From Orlajensenia sp037404875 (GTDB lineage: Bacteria; Actinomycetota; Actinomycetes; Actinomycetales; Microbacteriaceae), in the NCBI RefSeq assembly GCF_037404875.1, contig NZ_JBBELO010000033.1, positions 310,001 through 374,000 of the forward strand: a DNA stretch of 64,000 nucleotides, given 5' to 3'. The notes beneath the pieces are model-generated. The model was not told the DNA's origin, did not search any database, and saw nothing but the letters and a program-made list of their open reading frames with translations. This document shows positions 22,907 through 31,055 of the stretch, in pieces (within the stretch, counting starts at the first letter, position 1; each line of letters opens with the position of its first letter). The translations under genes were made by a program, and so were the position numbers.

Positions 22907-24043
22907 CTATCCGAGCGCGGCAACCACCTGCGGCCACGGGATCCGCTCCTGCTCGAGCCGTACCTTGTCGCCATGGGTTCCGTCGATCAACGACCGGTAC
23001 ACCTTCTGCTCTTCCGCCGTCAGTTCGGTCAACTCTCCGATGGTCTGGTTCTCCTCCCTCACCCACATGCCAGGGTTTGCGAGCAGGGTCGTCTCGTCCA
23101 TCAGCACGGAGCGGGCATTCCGCATGTGGCCACGGAATAGGTTCAAGATCCGGAACCCGTACGTGTCGATGTCGCCCCAGTACAGCACTTCCGCGTCCCT
23201 GACCCAAGGGAACTCAGCGAACCGGGCGACGTCGTTGCCTTTGCCGGCAAGGACGGCGGTGCCGGAGCGGTCCGTGAACGAATACCCGTTCGACAGGTTT
23301 TCGCAGATGATCACCTGCCGGGGGGTGACCTGCAGTTTCTCGAGCTCGGACGGCGGCGCCCAGAAGAGCCCCAGACCGCCGGCCTGGACGCGGAGGTCGT
23401 CGTCGAGGAGTCGGACGAACGTTACCGTCTCCACCGCCCGCACCTCACCGATCGGCTGGCTGTTCCGGCGAACACCGAGTCCGGCGAGCAGCTTGACCGT
23501 GGGCCACAGCCGTTGCACCTGCTTGGTATCCAGGCCTTCTATCGCCACCATCCTGGGCAGTAGCCCGTCGACATCGTGGTCTTCCGACCAGCGGAGCGCG
23601 GTCAGGAGTCGCTGCCATTCGTCCTCCGGGAACCCGGTGAGCAGGTTTAGGACACCGCGGCGGATCTCCTGTGTTTCCGGCCATTCGTCGCGGAGGTCAG
23701 TCACCCGCCGGTAGGCGAGATCCCATATCTCGTCGGCGCGGGCGAACCGGCTGGCGTCGGCGGCCGAGGTGAACACTATGTACCGAGGTATGTCGATGAC
23801 ACCGGTGGCCCGCCAACGCCTCCGGGCGAAGTTCACCTCGCCATGGCCGGTATGACCGTGGTAGGCCTGCACCCGCGCGAGCGTCTGATCCCAGTCGGCG
23901 ATGGCGTCCGTCTCCGACACCCCCGTGATCGGGATGCGGAGAGAGAATTCTTGCCCGGTCACCGCGGTGTGCACCCATTCCGCCAGGTTGCGGTTCAGTT
24001 TTCTAAACGTCTCCCGGCGGACCGGGGCGAACGGGTCGGTCAT
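22907..24043 (-). CDS. jetD: Wadjet component JetD (Toprim-like nuclease)
   Basis: 378 residues. The N-terminal half matches DUF3322 and the C-terminal half DUF2220. It has a Toprim-like acidic centre: E248 in VIICENLSNGYSF, and D291 and D293 in YWGDIDTYGFRIL. In Wadjet, JetD cuts plasmid DNA after JetABC has extruded loops and sensed a small circle. The ATG overlaps the jetC stop by 4 bases. All expected acidic residues are present, so it looks functional. Confidence 0.93.
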   Translation of the reverse strand: MTDPFAPVRRETFRKLNRNLAEWVHTAVTGQEFSLRIPITGVSETDAIADWDQTLARVQAYHGHTGHGEVNFARRRWRATGVIDIPRYIVFTSAADASRFARADEIWDLAYRRVTDLRDEWPETQEIRRGVLNLLTGFPEDEWQRLLTALRWSEDHDVDGLLPRMVAIEGLDTKQVQRLWPTVKLLAGLGVRRNSQPIGEVRAVETVTFVRLLDDDLRVQAGGLGLFWAPPSELEKLQVTPRQVIICENLSNGYSFTDRSGTAVLAGKGNDVARFAEFPWVRDAEVLYWGDIDTYGFRILNLFRGHMRNARSVLMDETTLLANPGMWVREENQTIGELTELTAEEQKVYRSLIDGTHGDKVRLEQERIPWPQVVAALG

Positions 24044-27000
24044 GCGGACTCCGGGAGCTCGTCGGTGGAGATGTGGTGCACGGAGCTCTGGTTCGTCATG
24101 TCGGACCGGTCGACGATGGTGACCCCGCCGACGTAGTGCTGGAACGTCATCAGCATCTTGTTCGGGGTGGCGAGGATCAGCTGGAACCCGAACGTGCGGA
24201 ACACTTCCAACGACTGCTCGGTGAACCCGTGGTCAGCCTTCGCGAACGCCTCGTCGATGATGACGGCGGCGAACAGCGGCTTGTCGGAGCCGGGCTGGCT
24301 GAGCTGGTACTTCAGCGCGGCCGCGAGCGTGAACGTCACCAGCTTGACCCGCTGGCCGCCGGAGCGGCCGGTGCCGGAGGTGTGGACGTCGATGATCTCC
24401 TCGCCGCGGTACTCGTTGGCGACGAACCGGACGTGCTTGCGGACGTCCAGCGCCGCCTGCTTCCACTGCACCGCCTCGCGGTCCTCGGAGGAGAGCTTCC
24501 CGATGATCTGGTCCAGCTTCTCGTACCGCTCCTCGGCGGTGTCCTCCGCCGCCCGGATCGACAGCTGCATGAACTCGTGCAGCATCCGCTTGAACTCGTT
24601 CAGCGGCTCCACGGTCACCTTCTTCACCTCGATCTGCAGGTGGGTTCCGCGGTTGAAGGACGTCTCGGACAGCGCCCGGTTGATCGGCTCGATCCTCCGG
24701 TCGATCAGCTTCCGCTCCTCTTCGAGCCGGTGGATCAGGTCGGTGAGGTGCCGGGTCGGGCCTTCCTGCATGAGCCGGCGGAACTCCCGCTCGAACTCCG
24801 GCAGTCGGTCCCGCTCGATCCGATCCAGCAGCGCGAGGAAGTCCGGCAGCGAGTCGATGCTCTCGTCCAGGTCGGCGCCCACGTCGGGGTAGTCGCGGAG
24901 GAACTTCGAGAACACCTTCGTCATGTGCGCGAGGGTGAAGGTGAGCTTCGCACGAGCCTTGTCCTCATCCTCGGTGATCTGGGCGGCGATCTGCCGGGCC
25001 ACGTCGGTGAGCAAATCCATGTCGGAGCAGTCCTCCGCAGCGAACCGGGCGTCGATCGCTGCCAGGGTCTCTGGGTCCGCTTCCGGCTCCCCGGTGAGAC
25101 GGCGCTGCTCGGCGGCCAGGCTGACGGCGAGGCGCTCCCGGTCTCGGGTTGCGGCTGCCACGATCCCGGCTGCCTCCTCGCGGGCTTCAGCCTGCTTGTC
25201 GCTCAGCTTCTTCACGGCGTCCAACTGCTTGGCGATAGCGGCGAGGTCGGTGTTGTCGTTCAGGATGGAGTCCCGGGTCATGGTCAACGAGTCCATGTCG
25301 TCGACGGCGCCGAGGACGTCCACGTCAGCCCAGTCCTGGGCGATGACGGAGCGGAGCTTCCCCTCGCGGGCACGTCGAGCCTCCTGCTCCGCCTCCACCA
25401 GGGTGCGAGCGTCGACCGCTTTCTCGAGCAGGCCGCGGAGCTCGATGACTCGCGCTTCGACCAGGCCCCGCTTGGAGGTGTTCTCGAACCCGAGCACCCA
25501 CCGGCTCCGGTCGTTGATGTTGTGACGGTCGCGCTTGGCGAACCGGTCCCCGGGGGAGGACTCGAGGCCCTCCCGGGTGACGGCGAGACGGTTTCCGCCC
25601 AGCTCGTCGACGCTGTCGACGCAGTGGTAGTTCAGGTTGCTCCGGAGCCGGTCCAGGATCCACCCGCGGAACCGGTGGTCGGCGACGTCCAACTTCCGGA
25701 TGATGCTGTCCGCGGAGTAGTCGGTGCGCTCCTGGACGTCGCGGTTGTGCACGGAGATGAAGAACACGTCCCGGCCGAGGTGACGGCCGTTCGCGTAGCG
25801 GGACACCTTCGAGGCGTGCTCGGACGGCACGAGGATCGAGGTGGCGAACGAACGGAGAACCCGCTCGATCGCGCCGGCCCAGTCGGACTCGGATCCCTTG
25901 ACCTGCATCAGTTCGGCAGCGAACGGGAGGTCAGACGGGTCGAGGTCGCAGGCTCGGGCGATCACGTCGCGAAGGTCAACGTCCCGGTCGTCGATGTTGG
26001 AATGACGCTTCTGCAGCGAGGCGAGCTCCCGCTCGGCGTTCCGCAGCTCGCCGCCCAGCTTCGCCACGCGCTCGTGGGCGGAGTACGCCTCGCCGCGGCT
26101 GTCCTTGTGCTGCTGGTCGATCCCGTCGAGTTCGGCCTGGGCTGCGGCCACGACGGCGGCGTGCTCGTCCGCGTCGGACGGGAGCGGCAGACCGAGTCCA
26201 GCGAGTGTGGAGTGGAAGGTGCGGCATGCGGCAGACCGTGCCGACTTCTCGCGCGCCGCTCGGTCGATCAGGGTGTCCAGCTCCTTCAGCTGGTCGCCGC
26301 CGGCGCCGTCGTACGCAGCCTGCAGACCACGGACCTGGGTGTCGTACTGCTCGAACAGGCGGGCAGCCGTCTTGGCGTCCTTCTTCGCGGTGGCCTCCTC
26401 GGTCTCCGCCGTGCGGATGCCTTCGGTGAGGAGGTTGACCGCACGTCCGATGCGAGCGCGTTCCACGGCGGAGGACTGCTTTTCGAGGGTGGCGATTGCT
26501 TCGATTGCCTCCTCGCGGTCCTTTGCGATCCCGACGATGGGGCGGAGGTGGTCCCGCTGCGCCTTCGCGGTGACGACGGAGGTGTGCGCCGCCTTCAGGT
26601 CGGTGAACTGGGTGACGGCGCGGTCGGAGATCACGAACGTCTGCGGGGTGTCCAGCATAAACTCCCGCATCAGCCCGTCGAGGCTGTCCAGGCCCTTCAT
26701 CGCCTGGATCTTCTGCAGCAGCGCCAGCGTCTGCTCGGACTCGATGCCGAGAAGCGCGCGGTACCGCTCCGCATACCGGGCGAAGTCGGACTTTACGAGG
26801 ACCGGGTTCAGCTTCCGCTTGAGGACGCCGGAGTCCAGCCGAATGCGGACGAGCTCTTCGAGGTCCTTCAGGTCGTAGCTGTGGTCGAGGATCATCGCCA
26901 CCTTCGACAGGGACTCCACGTCCTCGGTGCCAGCGGCGGCGCGGAAGATGCGGATGAGGTTGACCACGCCCTTGTCCGGGTGGGTGAACTCGAGCGACAG

Positions 27001-27369
27001 GGCGCTCCACGTGGCGATCTTCTGCCGGTGGTACTGGGTGGTGGCGTCGGACTCGTCGTCGGGCTTGTTGCCGTAGGCGCCGCGGACGTAGGTGAGGAGG
27101 GTGCGGTCGCGTCCCTTGGTGGTGGCATCGCGGGCGGCGGCGTTGAAGTCCAGGTCCTTCGGAGCGAACAGGACGGCGGCGAACCCGTCGAGGATGGTGG
27201 ACTTCCCCTTCCCGGACTCGCCGGTGATGAGGTGTCCGTCGGGGGAAACCGGCATGTCCCAGTACCCGCTGAAAGTTCCCCAGTTCACCATCTGGAACCG
27301 GGTGAGGCGGAACTGCGGGTCGGGGCGGGGCTCGCTGGCGTCGTCGATCAGGGTGAGTGTGTCAGTCAT
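24040..27369 (-). CDS. jetC: Wadjet component JetC (SMC-like ATPase)
   Basis: 1109 residues. Walker A GESGKGKST lies at 50-58. A long coiled-coil arm follows, with a hinge region near 480-600. The ABC signature-like TSGTGRSGGQRVKL and Walker B FAAVIIDEAFAKAD are near the C-terminus. It is a MukB/MksB-like loop-extruding motor that forms a complex with JetA and JetB. It overlaps jetB by 8 bases and jetD by 4. The long plus-strand frame opposite it is a shadow. Confidence 0.95.
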   Translation of the reverse strand: MTDTLTLIDDASEPRPDPQFRLTRFQMVNWGTFSGYWDMPVSPDGHLITGESGKGKSTILDGFAAVLFAPKDLDFNAAARDATTKGRDRTLLTYVRGAYGNKPDDESDATTQYHRQKIATWSALSLEFTHPDKGVVNLIRIFRAAAGTEDVESLSKVAMILDHSYDLKDLEELVRIRLDSGVLKRKLNPVLVKSDFARYAERYRALLGIESEQTLALLQKIQAMKGLDSLDGLMREFMLDTPQTFVISDRAVTQFTDLKAAHTSVVTAKAQRDHLRPIVGIAKDREEAIEAIATLEKQSSAVERARIGRAVNLLTEGIRTAETEEATAKKDAKTAARLFEQYDTQVRGLQAAYDGAGGDQLKELDTLIDRAAREKSARSAACRTFHSTLAGLGLPLPSDADEHAAVVAAAQAELDGIDQQHKDSRGEAYSAHERVAKLGGELRNAERELASLQKRHSNIDDRDVDLRDVIARACDLDPSDLPFAAELMQVKGSESDWAGAIERVLRSFATSILVPSEHASKVSRYANGRHLGRDVFFISVHNRDVQERTDYSADSIIRKLDVADHRFRGWILDRLRSNLNYHCVDSVDELGGNRLAVTREGLESSPGDRFAKRDRHNINDRSRWVLGFENTSKRGLVEARVIELRGLLEKAVDARTLVEAEQEARRAREGKLRSVIAQDWADVDVLGAVDDMDSLTMTRDSILNDNTDLAAIAKQLDAVKKLSDKQAEAREEAAGIVAAATRDRERLAVSLAAEQRRLTGEPEADPETLAAIDARFAAEDCSDMDLLTDVARQIAAQITEDEDKARAKLTFTLAHMTKVFSKFLRDYPDVGADLDESIDSLPDFLALLDRIERDRLPEFEREFRRLMQEGPTRHLTDLIHRLEEERKLIDRRIEPINRALSETSFNRGTHLQIEVKKVTVEPLNEFKRMLHEFMQLSIRAAEDTAEERYEKLDQIIGKLSSEDREAVQWKQAALDVRKHVRFVANEYRGEEIIDVHTSGTGRSGGQRVKLVTFTLAAALKYQLSQPGSDKPLFAAVIIDEAFAKADHGFTEQSLEVFRTFGFQLILATPNKMLMTFQHYVGGVTIVDRSDMTNQSSVHHISTDELPESA

Positions 27370-28051
27370 CGTTGGCTGCTCCTTCGGGTTCGGTGGCGCG
27401 GTTCGCGGGGGAGATCATCGTGTTCATCGCTTCCAGCAGCGCGACAGCCTGGGTGGCGTCGAACAGCATCCGCAGTACCGGCTGGACGGAGTACCGGCCT
27501 TCGGAGCCGCGGAGCGGGCGGAGGATGTTGTAGCTGACCATCTTGTCGACGGCGTTCTCGACGCTCTTGTGGAATCCGGCGGCGTTCCCGTCGAGCCTGG
27601 TGAACACCCGGATCTCGTCGTAGATCTCCTCGGTGGACACCGCTGCGTAGTCCTGCCCGGCGGCCTGGGAGAGCGCCTGGCGGAGGTACATGAGCACGGC
27701 GGTCTCCACGAGGGTGAGCGGCTTCTTCGTCATCAGCTTCGGGAACGCGTGGTCGGACTCAGCTTGCTTCGCGAACGCGATCTTCCGGTCGGGGTCGCAT
27801 CTCACCGTCAGGAACATCTCCGCCAGGTGCTTGGTGACCAGTTCGCGGTTCGCGGCGAACGCGTTCCACGCTTCCGGGTCGTCCTCGAAGCTGAGCAGCG
27901 GTCCGCGGACCAGCTTCACGATCGCGGTCCGCAGCGTGACGCGGTACTCGCCGGTGTCACCCTCGAAGTACATCGAGCGGGCGTTCCCATCGATGGTCTC
28001 GAAGTCGTCCGGGCCGGTGGCACTGGGGGTGTGGCCGAGCTCGTCAAACAC
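27362..28051 (-). CDS. jetB: Wadjet component JetB (DUF4194, kite subunit)
   Basis: 229 residues. The DUF4194 core includes LRTAIVKLVRGPLLSFEDD, FLTVRCDPDRKIAFAKQAE and PLTLVETAVLMYLRQALS. JetB is the MukE-like kite protein that bridges JetA and JetC. It overlaps both neighbours by 8 bases, consistent with one polycistronic, translationally coupled mRNA. Confidence 0.93.
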   Translation of the reverse strand: MFDELGHTPSATGPDDFETIDGNARSMYFEGDTGEYRVTLRTAIVKLVRGPLLSFEDDPEAWNAFAANRELVTKHLAEMFLTVRCDPDRKIAFAKQAESDHAFPKLMTKKPLTLVETAVLMYLRQALSQAAGQDYAAVSTEEIYDEIRVFTRLDGNAAGFHKSVENAVDKMVSYNILRPLRGSEGRYSVQPVLRMLFDATQAVALLEAMNTMISPANRATEPEGAANDD

Positions 28052-29540
28052 GGCTCTCCTCGGAGTGGAAGATGATCTTCGGGATGCGGGCGTACCGGCC
28101 GTCGGTCCACGACACGGTCTCGTGCTTGTCGGCGTAGACGGCTGCGGTCTTCTTCGTCGGGTCGCTAGCGCCGCGCAGGCCGAGCAGCACCAAGCCGATC
28201 AGGGACGCGAGCCCCTGCGCGGCCGGGTGCAGCCTCAGGATCGTGGCGATCGAGACACCTCCGCCGTGGACAGCGATGGCGTCCGCGATGTTCTTCCGCA
28301 GGGCGGGGAAGTAGATGTCGGACTCCTCGACCAGGTGGGCGAGGGTGGCGATGTCCGGGGCGGTGTTCGCGGAGTTGTCGTCCACCGGGTCCGGGAACGT
28401 GGTGTCCACTAGCTTCGGCTGGATCTGACTGGCGGAGCGGATCTCGCTGGTGGACAGTTGCAGCTCGTACGGCACCTTCGTGCGACCGGACATGTGCTGG
28501 GTCTGCGACAGCGTCCGGTACGCCCCGTAGATGTCTCGGACGATCTGGTCGACGCGGCGTTCCTCGGCGAAGTGGCGGTCCTCGACGAAGGAGCGGAGCT
28601 TGCCGGCGAGGGCGTCGAACACGGCGTGCACGTCGGAGGCTCGGCGCAGCAGCTTCGGGATCATGTCCTGTAGCTCTTCGTACTCGCGGGCGGTGAGCTT
28701 GTCGGCGAACGAGCGGGACAGCAGCGCCTCGATGGTCGCTTCCAGGCCGCGGATCCGTTCCGGGTCGCCGAGCACCTGATAGAAAGCCTTGAACGACCGG
28801 CCGAAGTCGGTGTTGTCGAGCTGGTTCACCTGCTGCAGCACGAGCTCCAGGACGTCGCCGCGGGCGCCGTCGGATTCGATCGCCTGCCGGCGCAGGTCCA
28901 TCAGCGCGGTGTCCACGGACCGCCGCAGCCGGGCGAAGTCCGCCTCGTGCTGCCGGTTGTCGCGGAGGATGCCGCGGACCGCTTCCAGCGCCTGTTCGTC
29001 GCCGGTGACGGTGGTGCGCCCGTCGAGGACGTCGGCAATCTGCCGGTCCAGTTCCTCGCGGCGGGCGATGAGGGCGGCGAGGCGGGTTTCGCCATTCTCG
29101 TCGGTGGCGACGGCGATCTCGGTGAGCTGGTTGAACGTCGAGGAGATCTTCGACTCGGTGGCCGAGGACGCCGGGGTGGTGATCTGCTCCACGAGGAGGA
29201 TCGCGTGCAGCGCCTCCGGGGACAGGTCGTACACTTCCTCGGTCCCGTCGTCGCTGAGGTCGCGCAGCAGCCAGCCGTCACCGACCCAGTCGGAGATGTA
29301 CTTCTGGGGACTGAGGAGCATGTTCCGGTCGGTGCGTTCGATCGCGCGGAGGTCGTCGGCGACCCGCTCCACGAGACGTGCCGCAGGGACCCGGCTGGCA
29401 CCGGCGTCGTAGAAGTTTGACCGGAGGATGCTGATCACCTCCGGACCCTTGTAGGCGGTAAGCAGCTTCCAGGTGGGTTCCTCGTGGGCGCGTCGAAGCG
29501 CCGCGATTGCGGCGAGGAGGGACGCGTCGGTGCGAGGCAT
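28044..29540 (-). CDS. jetA: Wadjet component JetA (DUF3375, kleisin-like)
   Basis: About 498 residues from ATG 29540. DUF3375 hallmarks are LRRAHEEPTWKLL near the start, SPQKYISDWVGDGWLLRD and DLSPEALHAILLVEQI. A helical middle and a C-terminal winged-helix part follow. JetA is the MukF-like subunit linking the SMC heads. ATG 29540 is preferred over GTG 29564, which would add eight residues, because it has a family-like N-terminus and a TATTGT -10 seven bases upstream. It is the first gene of the jetABCD operon. Confidence 0.93.
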   Translation of the reverse strand: MPRTDASLLAAIAALRRAHEEPTWKLLTAYKGPEVISILRSNFYDAGASRVPAARLVERVADDLRAIERTDRNMLLSPQKYISDWVGDGWLLRDLSDDGTEEVYDLSPEALHAILLVEQITTPASSATESKISSTFNQLTEIAVATDENGETRLAALIARREELDRQIADVLDGRTTVTGDEQALEAVRGILRDNRQHEADFARLRRSVDTALMDLRRQAIESDGARGDVLELVLQQVNQLDNTDFGRSFKAFYQVLGDPERIRGLEATIEALLSRSFADKLTAREYEELQDMIPKLLRRASDVHAVFDALAGKLRSFVEDRHFAEERRVDQIVRDIYGAYRTLSQTQHMSGRTKVPYELQLSTSEIRSASQIQPKLVDTTFPDPVDDNSANTAPDIATLAHLVEESDIYFPALRKNIADAIAVHGGGVSIATILRLHPAAQGLASLIGLVLLGLRGASDPTKKTAAVYADKHETVSWTDGRYARIPKIIFHSEESRV

Positions 29541-29547
29541 GCCGAGA

Positions 29548-29578
29548 ACAATACGCACACCCACCGACGTTTTGGCAA
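29548..29578 (-). promoter_or_regulatory. Promoter of the jetABCD operon
   Basis: On the minus strand, TTGCCA (29573-29578) and TATTGT (29548-29553) are separated by 19 bp, and the -10 ends seven bases before the jetA ATG. This is a leaderless arrangement common in actinobacteria. Confidence 0.55.
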
Positions 29579-29670
29579 ATCGGATTTTTGTTGGCTGACC
29601 GGGGAGGACGGAGAGCTTCCATGAGATTTCGGTGACTGACAGGGACTGACATATGACGTGTAACTGACAT

Positions 29671-29693
29671 GTCCTAGGACGTCGTACGACGTC
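29671..29693. promoter_or_regulatory. Nested palindromes between jetA and the divergent gene
   Basis: GTCCTAGGAC (29671-29680) and the overlapping GACGTCGTACGACGTC (29678-29693) are both perfect palindromes. Just before them, ACTGACA occurs at 29636-29642, 29655-29659 (as ACTGACAT near 29655) and 29663-29669. This looks like an operator cluster or a protein-binding site controlling the Wadjet operon. Function is inferred. Confidence 0.5.
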
Positions 29694-29775
29694 AAGGCGT
29701 TCCGTAGAAATGGGTTCCGCAGGTCAGCGGCAACTTCGCTGCACCGAGTTGCAGGGAAGCTCGTCGACAGTCAGC

Positions 29776-29810
29776 GACGAGTGACAGACGAGTGACAGTC
29801 CCGTGTCACT
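29776..29810. promoter_or_regulatory. Tandem 11-bp repeat and inverted repeat upstream of the Ntn-like gene
   Basis: GACGAGTGACA is present twice in direct tandem (29776-29786, 29787-29797). AGTGACA (29791-29797) and TGTCACT (29804-29810) form a 7-bp inverted repeat with a 6-bp spacer. It lies 60 bp before the ATG at 29870. Confidence 0.5.
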
Positions 29811-29869
29811 GCTTGGTAATCCCGGACCTGACTCCACATTGGTGGAACGTCGATGTCGTACCATCGCGC

Positions 29870-30742
29870 ATGACCTTGATCACGTGGGCGATTACCCCCG
29901 AGTATGCAGTCATCGTCAGCGATCGCCGCGTCACCAGACTTGTGCGCGGCCGTGCGGTGAGTTTCGAGGACTCCGCGATGAAGACGTTCCTCTTGAACGG
30001 ACAGTTGTTGATGGGCTTCACCGGGCTCGCCGAGGTCGGTGGTCAGTCGATGGCCGAATGGGTTGCCGATCGGCTTGCCGGTCAGAACCCCCTCGACTGG
30101 CCAGAGATACTCCGGGATGCGATGCAGGCCTATTACGGAACGACTCCCGCTGTACGAGGCATCCCGCATCATTTCCGGCTCCTAGGTTTCGGATACAACA
30201 CAGCTCGAGTTCCCGCACGAATCCCGATGGGGATCGAAGTCTCGAATTGTGAATGGCGCGAAGCGGGAGGCCGCGTACAGGCTTACGGTGTCGGTGACTT
30301 TACGGTGAGGCACAACGGGCTCGGCAATCACCGGGTGCTTGTCGGCGCCGTGGGCTCACCGTACCCGCATCGAGCCCTTCGCGAGCTCGAACGATCGATC
30401 AAGTTCGTTCACCGTGCGAATGCTGACAATGTTGCCGCGACATTCGAGCCGATTCTCCAGTTCCATCAACTGGTTTCCGCGAAAAGTGGTGGCACAGTCG
30501 GAGACACGGCTGTAGTAACGGCAATTCGCAGCAGACACGTTCCGATCACGGACCTGGGATGGTCAACACCGCTCACGACTGAAGGAATCGAAAGTGCCAC
30601 CCAGCACCCCTTCTCCGCCACTTTTTCGCCCAACGGTGATGCCACAGCTCACCTGCCAGTAGTCATCCATCGAGACATTCAGCTTTTGGACATGACGTTT
30701 GGGCCGGACATTTCACACCTTGGTGGTGGAACCAGTCCTTGA
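29870..30742 (+). CDS. Ntn-hydrolase (proteasome-fold)-like protein of unknown function
   Basis: 290 residues from ATG 29870. The N-terminus MTLITWAITPEYAVIVSDRR resembles proteasome-type Ntn hydrolases: a Thr directly after the Met, a first beta strand, then a SDRR(V) strand. Lys 37 region (AMKTFLLNGQLLMGFTG) could supply the catalytic lysine and the following strand. The second half (FEPILQFHQLVSAKSGGTVG) would be the other beta layer. The frame stays open to 29792, but ATG 29870 has TACCAT five bases upstream and exposes the Thr. It diverges from jetA. Family membership is a fold-level inference. Confidence 0.6.
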   Translation: MTLITWAITPEYAVIVSDRRVTRLVRGRAVSFEDSAMKTFLLNGQLLMGFTGLAEVGGQSMAEWVADRLAGQNPLDWPEILRDAMQAYYGTTPAVRGIPHHFRLLGFGYNTARVPARIPMGIEVSNCEWREAGGRVQAYGVGDFTVRHNGLGNHRVLVGAVGSPYPHRALRELERSIKFVHRANADNVAATFEPILQFHQLVSAKSGGTVGDTAVVTAIRSRHVPITDLGWSTPLTTEGIESATQHPFSATFSPNGDATAHLPVVIHRDIQLLDMTFGPDISHLGGGTSP

Positions 30743-31017
30743 AGGATCTGGGCGATCCGATTACTGATCTGAGCAGCTATTTTGCTGGTGCGGAATCGGT
30801 AGAGGATAATTTGCGCTCTGCTAGAGGATTCCTATCAATGAGCTATCCACGAGCGCCGGAATCACGCGGCTTAGAACAGCCCACTTTCAGGCGTCTTCTC
30901 CGGTGCCCTGCGCAGGATCGCGATCCTCGGGGCGCACGCGCCGCCGCATCCCATCAACCTCCCACCAGCCTCGCAAGGGCGGGTATGGCACCCAGCGGGC
31001 GCGCTGTGATTGACTGA
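30739..31017 (+). CDS. Possible small coupled gene downstream of the Ntn-like protein
   Basis: A frame opens at TTG 30739, overlapping the previous stop (TTGA), and runs 92 residues. The first ~44 residues (MKDLGDPITDLSSYFAGAES onward) look protein-like. The rest is Arg/Pro-rich and resembles out-of-frame GC-rich sequence. The interval is lower in GC than its surroundings. It may be a genuine short gene, a decayed remnant, or noise at the island's right edge. Confidence 0.3.
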   Translation: MKDLGDPITDLSSYFAGAESVEDNLRSARGFLSMSYPRAPESRGLEQPTFRRLLRCPAQDRDPRGARAAASHQPPTSLARAGMAPSGRAVID

Positions 31018-31055
31018 CGCCAGAGCAGATGAGACGTGCTCACGTTGGGGGTGCC

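Noticed and set aside
24073..27537. 1154-codon plus-strand open frame opposite jetC
   Set aside because: It has biased Val/Leu/Asp/Gly-rich composition and no known domain; jetC on the other strand has clear ATPase motifs. Antisense shadow in GC-rich DNA.
19713..31028. Attachment-site duplication of the tRNA-Met 3' end at the far side of the island
   Set aside because: I searched by eye for TTCAAGTCCCGCTCCCGC-like copies to 31 kb and saw none; no integrase gene is present.
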